DNA of 10,400 nt from an uncultured Gemella sp. (lineage in GTDB: Bacteria; Bacillota; Bacilli; Staphylococcales; Gemellaceae), in the NCBI GenBank assembly GCA_900555985.1, contig USNF01000029.1, positions 1-10,400 of the forward strand. The letters run 5' to 3'. Below the pieces are notes generated by a model. That model worked only from the letters and a program-made list of their open reading frames with translations. It did no database searches and was not told where the DNA came from. Within the stretch, counting starts at the first letter, position 1. Every line of letters starts with the position of its first letter. Shown here piece after piece: positions 6,307 to 10,400 of this stretch. Position numbers and translations under genes: made by a program.

Positions 6307-7098
6307 TTAATCTTTCTTTTTATAAGCAAGTGTGTAAAGACCTGCAACTAAAGTTACTGCACCAATAAAATTACCTAAGAATACAATTCCCATATTCTCA
6401 ATAAATTGTAATACTGATATATTAGCACCTTCTAGCATAGCAGCTGGTATTGCAAACATATTCGCAACTAAGTGTTGGAATCCAATAGCAACGAATGTCA
6501 TAATTGGGAACCATACACCAAACATTTTACCACCTACATCTTTTGCACAGAAGTTTAGCCATAATGCCATTCCTACTAGCCAGTTACAACCTACCGCAGA
6601 AAATAATACTTGCCAAAATGATAAGTATATTTTTGATTCTCCTGCAGCTATTGTTTTCGCAGCAATAGCTCCTCCTGTTAAACCTGTTAGATGACCTAAG
6701 AAATAAGCTGCGAACAATGAACCAACTAAGTTTGCTAAAGTTATTATAAATAAGTTTTTAGCTAATAATTTCAAACTAACTTTTTTATTTAAATATGCGA
6801 CCGTTACAGCCATCATATTACCTGTAACTAGTTCTCCTCCACCTACTAAAATACAAATAAGACCAATTGGGAAAACAGATGCTCCAAGTAATGATGCAAT
6901 ACCACCAAATTCTTTAGGTATAGATCCAGAAACACGAAGTAATGCTAAAAATCCTACTCCTATAAATGCTCCTCCTAAGAAGCCTAAACTTAGCATATAT
7001 TTAAGATTTGCTTTAGCTTTTGCCTCACCTTTTTTACAAGCTAATTCATATATTTCAGGTGGCTCTAAATATGCTTTAGATTCTACAGTGTTTGACAT
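6307..7098 (-). CDS. Formate/nitrite transporter family channel (FNT paralog 1)
   Basis: A 263-residue integral membrane protein of the FocA/NirC/FdhC family, whose members form pentameric channels for formate, nitrite or related small monovalent anions. Alternating hydrophobic segments fit the six-helix FNT fold. Key family features are visible: GGGELVTGNM (the broken helix and gating-loop region), CNWLVGMALWL, and the pore histidine His209 in IGFQHLVANMF. The soluble N-terminus reads KAYLEPPEIYELACKKG, typical of the family. AAGGAG lies 8 nt upstream of the ATG. It is a close paralog of the gene immediately upstream (7334-8119), with about two thirds of residues identical by eye and the same C-terminus YTLAYKKKD. 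It has its own promoter. Substrate is not decided by sequence; formate export/import in a fermenting organism is a reasonable inference. Confidence 0.93.
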   Translation of the reverse strand: MSNTVESKAYLEPPEIYELACKKGEAKAKANLKYMLSLGFLGGAFIGVGFLALLRVSGSIPKEFGGIASLLGASVFPIGLICILVGGGELVTGNMMAVTVAYLNKKVSLKLLAKNLFIITLANLVGSLFAAYFLGHLTGLTGGAIAAKTIAAGESKIYLSFWQVLFSAVGCNWLVGMALWLNFCAKDVGGKMFGVWFPIMTFVAIGFQHLVANMFAIPAAMLEGANISVLQFIENMGIVFLGNFIGAVTLVAGLYTLAYKKKD

Positions 7099-7140
7099 AG
7101 ATAATTCTCCTTAATTTTTATTAAATTATTACTAGAAAAA

Positions 7141-7169
7141 ATTATACTATAACAACTTCTTTTTTTCAA
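7141..7169 (-). promoter_or_regulatory. Promoter of FNT paralog 1
   Basis: On the minus strand TTGAAA (7169-7164), a 17-nt spacer and a perfect TATAAT (7146-7141). The ATG is at 7098, so the leader is short and carries AAGGAG. Confidence 0.8.
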
Positions 7170-7196
7170 TAATAAATCTAATTTTGATTTATTATT
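7168..7196. promoter_or_regulatory. 11-bp inverted repeat overlapping the FNT1 -35 element, putative operator
   Basis: AATAATAAATC (7168-7178) and GATTTATTATT (7186-7196) are perfect inverted repeats separated by 7 nt. One arm overlaps the last bases of the -35 hexamer (7164-7169). It is too AT-rich for a terminator and lies upstream of the transcription start, so a protein-binding site is more likely. It does not match FNR (TTGAT-N4-ATCAA), Rex or CodY consensus well, so the regulator is unknown. Confidence 0.45.
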
Positions 7197-7281
7197 ATCA
7201 TTGATTCTTCTTATTTTTCTCAAAAATTTATAACTTTAAATAAATTTATTATTTTTTTATTATTATTAATTTCAACAATAA

Positions 7282-7320
7282 AAATAATCGTAAGTACTAG
7301 TCTAATACTCACGATTATTT
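7282..7320 (-). terminator. Terminator of FNT paralog 2
   Basis: A 10-bp stem (7282-7291 with 7311-7320), one mismatch, then four more pairs (7293-7296 with 7306-7309) and a 9-nt loop. It lies 13 nt past the stop at 7334. On the minus strand the 3' arm ends in ATTT and runs into TTATTG. It separates the two FNT genes into independent transcripts, although readthrough is possible. Confidence 0.75.
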
Positions 7321-7333
7321 ATTATATCATTTA

Positions 7334-8119
7334 TTAATCTTTCTTTTTATAAGCAAGTGTATATAGTCCTGCTACTAGTAGAGCTCCTCCTAGATAATTC
7401 CCTAAAAATACTCCTACCATATTATTTAAAAATTGAGCAAATGTAATGTTAGCTCCTCCAAACATTGCTGCAGGTATCACAAACATATTTGCTACAACGT
7501 GTTGGAATCCGATAGCAACGAATGTCATAATTGGGAACCAAGTACCTAGTATTTTTCCACCTACATCTTTTGCACAAAATGCTAGCCATGCTCCCATTCC
7601 TACTAACCAGTTACACCCTATACCTGAAAAAATCATTTCAGAAAAACTAGCATTAATTTTAGCTTCAGCAGTGTGAACAGTTTTTTCAAAAACTACACCT
7701 TCAGTAAGACCTGTTAAATGTCCTAAACAGTATGCAACGAATAGTGCTCCTACTAAGTTAGCTAATGTAATAATAACTAAGTTTTTTAATAATAACGCTG
7801 GTTTTAACTTCTTATCGAAGACTGCTACTGTAACTGCCATCATATTACTAGTAATAAGTTCACCGCCTCCTACTAAAATACAGATAAGTCCTATTGGGAA
7901 AACTGCCGCTCCTAACAATGTTCCAAGTCCTCCCCATTCATGAGGTATTGTACCTGCCACTCTAATATAGGCAAGATATCCTACTGAAATAAAGGCCCCT
8001 CCCAAAAAACCTAAACTTAGCATATACCTTAAATTAGCCGTAGCTTTTGCTACTCCTTTTTTACTAGTATATTCATAAAGTTCTTGTGGCTCAAGATATG
8101 CTTTTGTCATATTTGCCAT
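7334..8119 (-). CDS. Formate/nitrite transporter family channel (FNT paralog 2)
   Basis: The second FNT-family channel, with 261 residues from the chosen start. It shares with its neighbour the family blocks KAYLEPQELYEY, GGGELITSNM, CNWLVGMGAWL, FCAKDVGGK and the pore histidine (His207) in IGFQHVVANMF. Differences between the paralogs cluster in the loop after GHLTGLT and near the C-terminal helices. The change TGN to TSN in the gating-loop region could alter gating or selectivity. The frame is open back to 8209, but those extra 30 codons lie across the promoter. The ATG at 8119 has AAGGAG about 10 nt upstream and gives an N-terminus matching paralog 1. It has its own promoter and terminator, plus a cre-like palindrome in the promoter that hints at carbon catabolite control. 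Confidence 0.93.
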   Translation of the reverse strand: MANMTKAYLEPQELYEYTSKKGVAKATANLRYMLSLGFLGGAFISVGYLAYIRVAGTIPHEWGGLGTLLGAAVFPIGLICILVGGGELITSNMMAVTVAVFDKKLKPALLLKNLVIITLANLVGALFVAYCLGHLTGLTEGVVFEKTVHTAEAKINASFSEMIFSGIGCNWLVGMGAWLAFCAKDVGGKILGTWFPIMTFVAIGFQHVVANMFVIPAAMFGGANITFAQFLNNMVGVFLGNYLGGALLVAGLYTLAYKKKD

Positions 8120-8152
8120 AATATTTTCTCTCCTTATAGTTATATTACTGAT

Positions 8153-8181
8153 ATTATACACTATTAAAGCGCTTTTTTCAA
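8153..8181 (-). promoter_or_regulatory. Promoter of FNT paralog 2
   Basis: On the minus strand TTGAAA (8181-8176), a 17-nt spacer and a perfect TATAAT (8158-8153). The hexamers and spacing are the same as for paralog 1, but the spacer differs and contains a palindrome. The start site should lie about 25 nt before the ATG at 8119. Confidence 0.8.
8166..8175. promoter_or_regulatory. cre-like palindrome AAAGCGCTTT in the FNT2 promoter spacer
   Basis: AAAGCGCTTT is a perfect 10-bp palindrome matching the core of CcpA catabolite-responsive elements (TGAAARCGYTTTCA type). The outer TG and CA of the consensus are not present. It fills the spacer between -35 and -10, where CcpA binding would block RNA polymerase. 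It stands out as GC-containing symmetry in very AT-rich DNA. Confidence 0.5.
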
Positions 8182-8303
8182 TCTGTTTTATAATAAGATT
8201 TTTTAACATACTATAAAATATTGTAGGTATAGTAATTCTTAAACATAAAAACTTATAAAAGCAATTTTTTTTATTTGTTTTATATTATAATATTTATTAT
8301 AGA

Positions 8304-8337
8304 AAAAGAGTGATTAACAATTGTTAATCACTCTTTT
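8304..8337 (-). terminator. rny terminator (34-bp perfect palindrome)
   Basis: The 17-base arm 8304-8320 is the exact reverse complement of 8321-8337. The hairpin starts 3 nt after the rny stop (8341). On the minus strand it ends in CTCTTTTTCTATAAT, a good U-rich tail. Symmetry would allow it to act on plus-strand transcripts too, but no plus-strand gene ends here. Confidence 0.85.
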
Positions 8338-8340
8338 ATC

Positions 8341-9894
8341 TTATCTTGCGAACTTAACTGCTCTTACCTCACGAATAACATTGACTTTAATGTTACCAGG
8401 GTATTGCATCGTTTCTTCGATTTTATTTTTAACTTCTTTGGCAATTTTATAAGTTTTTGTATCATCTACTTCTTCAGGATTTACAATTACCCTAATTTCA
8501 CGACCAGCTTGAATAGCAAATGTTTTTTCAACACCTTTGTGTTCATTTGCAATTTCTTCTAGTTTTTGTAGACGTTTAATGTAATTTTCCAATGATTCTC
8601 TTCTTGCACCAGGACGTGATGCAGAAAGAGCGTCTGCTGTGGCAACAATAACAGAAATAGGGTTAGTAGGTTCAGTATCACCATGGTGGGAAGCTATTGC
8701 ATTAACTACTGTAGCATTTTCTTTATATTTAAGAGCTAGTGCTACACCAATCTCAACATGTGATCCTTCTACCTCATGGTCTAGTGCTTTACCTATATCA
8801 TGTAAAAGACCTGCTCTACGAGCAAGAGCTACATCAAGGTCTAATTCAGCAGCTATAAGCCCTGAAATATAAGCAACTTCCATAGAATGTTGTAGTCCAT
8901 TTTGACCATAACTTGTTCTATATTTTAATTTACCTACTATTTTCACTAAATCAGGATGCATATTATGAATACCTAAATCAAATGTGGCTTGTTCACCAGC
9001 ATCTCTTATAACCTGATCTATATTTCTACGTGCTTTATCAACAGCTTCTTCAATTTTCGATGGATGAATACGTCCATCATCAATAAGTGATTTAATAGCA
9101 GTTTTTGCTATTTCTCTTCTTATTGGATCATATCCTGAAAGAATAACTGCTTCTGGTGTATCATCAATAATTAAGTCAACACCTGTTAAAGTTTCTAGTG
9201 TACGAATATTTCTTCCTTCACGCCCAATGATACGTCCTTTCATATCATCACTAGGAAGATCTACAACAGAAACTGTAGTTTCACTTACTACATCTGTTGC
9301 AAAACGTTGTAATGATTGAACAATAAGTTCTTTTGCTCTTTTATCAGCAACGTTTTTCGCTTCTAATTCTTTATTTCTTATATATATTGCCATATCTTTA
9401 GCCATATCAGTTTCCACTGAGGCCATAATCTCTTCACGAGCTTGTTGTTCGGTTAAGTTTGCAATTCTTTGCAACTCCGTTTCTTGTTGAATTTTTAGCT
9501 GATTCACCTCATTACTTTTTTCATCTAGTAATTGTGATTTTTCTTCTAATTTCATCTCTCTAGAACTTAATAACTCATCTTTTTTATTTAAAAGTTCAGT
9601 TTGACGTTCTAATGAAGATTCTTTTTGAAGAATTCTATCTTCTTGTCTTTGAATATCTTGCTTTTTAAATTCTGCTTCTTTATTTGCAATATTAATTATT
9701 TCCTCAGCCTCTTTTTTAGCGATACTAGTTTCTTTATCAACTATAAATCTCGCTTCTTTTCTTGCTTCCCCAATAATATGATCTGCATCTTGTTTAGATA
9801 GCTCTAATTTTTTCTGAATTGAATTTTTTGAAATAATATATCCAAATAAAAGTCCAACAAGCAAAGCTGCAACACTGATTATTCCATAAATCAT
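8341..9894 (-). CDS. rny: Ribonuclease Y
   Basis: RNase Y is the membrane-anchored endoribonuclease that starts bulk mRNA decay in many Firmicutes. The 517-residue protein is standard length. It has an N-terminal membrane anchor (about 3-21), a long charged coiled coil (about 24-200, rich in Lys, Glu and Gln), and a KH RNA-binding domain with GRIIGREGRNIR (220-231). An HD phosphohydrolase domain follows, with His336 (HSMEV) and the His365-Asp366 pair in LLHDIGK, and the end is NVIREVRAVKFAR. All key residues are intact. AGAGG lies 8 nt upstream of the ATG. The gene appears to be a single-gene unit, with promoter at 9990-10018 and terminator at 8304-8337. ricT, whose product in Bacillus modulates RNase Y cleavage, is missing from its usual place in the tmk operon of this window. 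Confidence 0.97.
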   Translation of the reverse strand: MIYGIISVAALLVGLLFGYIISKNSIQKKLELSKQDADHIIGEARKEARFIVDKETSIAKKEAEEIINIANKEAEFKKQDIQRQEDRILQKESSLERQTELLNKKDELLSSREMKLEEKSQLLDEKSNEVNQLKIQQETELQRIANLTEQQAREEIMASVETDMAKDMAIYIRNKELEAKNVADKRAKELIVQSLQRFATDVVSETTVSVVDLPSDDMKGRIIGREGRNIRTLETLTGVDLIIDDTPEAVILSGYDPIRREIAKTAIKSLIDDGRIHPSKIEEAVDKARRNIDQVIRDAGEQATFDLGIHNMHPDLVKIVGKLKYRTSYGQNGLQHSMEVAYISGLIAAELDLDVALARRAGLLHDIGKALDHEVEGSHVEIGVALALKYKENATVVNAIASHHGDTEPTNPISVIVATADALSASRPGARRESLENYIKRLQKLEEIANEHKGVEKTFAIQAGREIRVIVNPEEVDDTKTYKIAKEVKNKIEETMQYPGNIKVNVIREVRAVKFAR

Positions 9895-9989
9895 CTTGCA
9901 ACCTCTTTCTATATTAAGTAATTTCTTTATGATATGTCATATAAAACTAATATAAATATCAGTAAAATAAGCACTATATCATAAATATA

Positions 9990-10018
9990 ATTCTACACCA
10001 CTACTAGTAAAAAGTCAA
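9990..10018 (-). promoter_or_regulatory. Sigma-A promoter for rny
   Basis: On the minus strand TTGACT (10018-10013), a 17-nt spacer and TAGAAT (9995-9990). The start would be near 9983, giving a leader of about 90 nt before the ATG at 9894. Confidence 0.75.
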
Positions 10019-10125
10019 TAGTAGTCTTGCCCTAACGAAACTTTAATTTTATTTTTTTTATAAAAAAATTTAGACTATTTTATCTTTGTAAATCTTTCAT
10101 AATTCATACTCTTATTTCATAATAA

Positions 10126-10154
10126 TTGACATTAGTTTTATATAAGTATATTAT
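10126..10154 (+). promoter_or_regulatory. Upstream promoter candidate for rplK (P1)
   Basis: A perfect TTGACA (10126-10131), a 17-nt spacer and TATTAT (10149-10154), one base off consensus. It points toward rplK and would give a leader of about 170 nt. AT-rich DNA raises the chance of false -10 matches, but the exact -35 and spacing are persuasive. Confidence 0.6.
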
Positions 10155-10201
10155 AAGCAAATACATATCAATAATTTTTTTGAATTTATTTATTAAAATA
10201 C

Positions 10202-10230
10202 TTGCATTCTAGTTATTGGTATGGTATCAT
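10202..10230 (+). promoter_or_regulatory. Proximal promoter for rplK (P2)
   Basis: TTGCAT (10202-10207), a 17-nt spacer and TATCAT (10225-10230) with a TGn extension (TGG) directly before the -10. Transcription would start near 10237, just before the structured leader. Confidence 0.65.
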
Positions 10231-10263
10231 AATCAAGTATGTAAAAATACAAAACATGTTTGA

Positions 10264-10301
10264 GTGGGAGAGCAAAAATTTTAAAATGCTCAAATGACCA
10301 C
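10264..10301 (+). promoter_or_regulatory. Putative L1-binding autoregulatory leader of the rplK operon
   Basis: GTGG (10264-10267) pairs with CCAC (10298-10301), and GAGCA (10270-10274) pairs with TGCTC (10287-10291). Between the two helices is an asymmetric internal loop, GA opposite AAATGA. The strands TGGGAG and ATGACCA resemble the L1 site on the 23S rRNA L1 stalk and on L1-regulated leaders. L1 is encoded after L11 in most bacteria, so feedback control is plausible. The ribosome binding site AGGAGGT (10318-10324) lies 17 nt beyond the helix. Confidence 0.55.
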
Positions 10302-10330
10302 ATCACGAAAAATAAATAGGAGGTTTTATC

Positions 10331-10400
10331 GTGGCTAAAAAAATAATAAAAGTTGTTAAATTACAAGTACCAGCAGGTAAAGCTAACCCAGCTCCACCAG
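10331..10400 (+). CDS. rplK: Ribosomal protein L11, N-terminal 23 codons (cut by window end)
   Basis: The frame from GTG at 10331 reads MAKKIIKVVKLQVPAGKANPAPP, which is the highly conserved start of L11, including the proline-rich 23S rRNA-contacting segment. The GTG start is supported by AGGAGGT (10318-10324) 6 nt upstream and by the universal AKK start. L11 is a 50S stalk-base protein needed for factor-dependent GTPase activity and the stringent response. The rest of the gene, and presumably rplA (L1), lie beyond the window. The gene diverges from rny. Confidence 0.95.
   Translation, partial: MAKKIIKVVKLQVPAGKANPAPP

Larger units (their letters stand above)
9895..10330. other. Divergent rny/rplK control region
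   Basis: This 436-bp stretch holds no protein gene that I can support. The side nearest rny carries its promoter. The middle (about 10020-10120) is low-complexity AT-rich DNA including T7-A-T-A7 (10053-10068), with no recognisable element. The right third carries two possible plus-strand promoters and the structured rplK leader. No structured small RNA was recognised, and the only short frame with an ATG (10256-10297) lacks a ribosome binding site. Confidence 0.6.

Noticed and set aside
7213..7227. CodY-box-like 15-mer upstream of the FNT1 promoter (12/15 match)
   Set aside because: The central bases TTTCTCAA break the symmetric core, and such matches are expected in AT-rich DNA; no functional context supports it.
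7446..7676. Open frame antisense to FNT paralog 2
   Set aside because: Shadow of a conserved membrane protein gene; no independent start signals.
8120..8209. N-terminal extension of FNT paralog 2 from the ATG at 8209
   Set aside because: The extension would be translated across the promoter -35 and -10, and the paralog begins at the position equivalent to 8119, where AAGGAG is present.
8639..8872. Open frame antisense to the HD domain of rny
   Set aside because: Shadow frame across a highly conserved domain, low-complexity composition and no ribosome binding site.
10053..10068. T7-A-T-A7 palindrome between rny and rplK as a terminator or origin element
   Set aside because: Pure A/T palindrome without GC pairs; low-complexity sequence is the simpler explanation.
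10256..10297. Twelve-codon leader peptide (MFEWESKNFKML) before rplK
   Set aside because: No ribosome binding site, and it coincides with the folded leader, which explains the sequence better.

Overview
This AT-rich window looks like a low-GC Firmicute chromosome (Bacillales/Lactobacillales grade). The best guess at genus is Gemella or a close relative. The case rests on gene families (Firmicute-type RNase Y, the tmk-holB-yabB-yazA-rsmI gene order, two FNT channels), strong AGGAGG-type ribosome binding sites, sigma-A style promoters and codon usage ending in A or T. The genus is inference only. The region is core chromosome, with no insertion sequence, phage gene, CRISPR array, tRNA or rRNA seen.

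Layout. Positions 84-4907 hold one tightly packed minus-strand operon. In transcription order it is a class I aminotransferase, tmk (thymidylate kinase), holB (clamp-loader delta prime), yabB (tRNA adenine-N6 methylase), yazA (GIY-YIG protein), rsmI (16S rRNA C1402 2'-O-methylase) and a 108-codon membrane protein carrying a histidine-kinase-like H-box but no ATPase domain. Neighbouring genes overlap or lie within 12 nt, so cotranscription and translational coupling are likely. An intergenic stretch at 4908-5170 carries divergent promoters and a near-perfect CodY box. It leads on the plus strand to ilvE (branched-chain aminotransferase), which ends in a strong hairpin at 6269-6304 shared with the convergent gene.

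Positions 6307-8119 hold two tandem paralogous formate/nitrite-transporter-family genes on the minus strand. Each has its own TTGAAA-17-TATAAT promoter, and different putative operators: a long inverted repeat at the -35 of the first, a cre-like palindrome in the spacer of the second. Positions 8341-9894 hold rny (RNase Y), apparently a single-gene unit with its own promoter and a 34-bp palindromic terminator. The last 440 bases contain the divergent rny/rplK control region, including two possible rplK promoters, a putative L1-binding autoregulatory leader, and the first 23 codons of rplK.

How the genes work together. The long operon mixes DNA replication (tmk, holB) with translation-apparatus modification (yabB, rsmI), as in Bacillus. 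It is shortened: darA/yaaQ, yaaR, ricT and yabA, which lie between these genes in Bacillus, are absent here. The two aminotransferases flank a CodY-like site, suggesting amino-acid-responsive control of nitrogen metabolism. The FNT pair probably handles formate or a related small anion from mixed-acid fermentation. The most unusual item is the stand-alone H-box membrane protein at 84-410.
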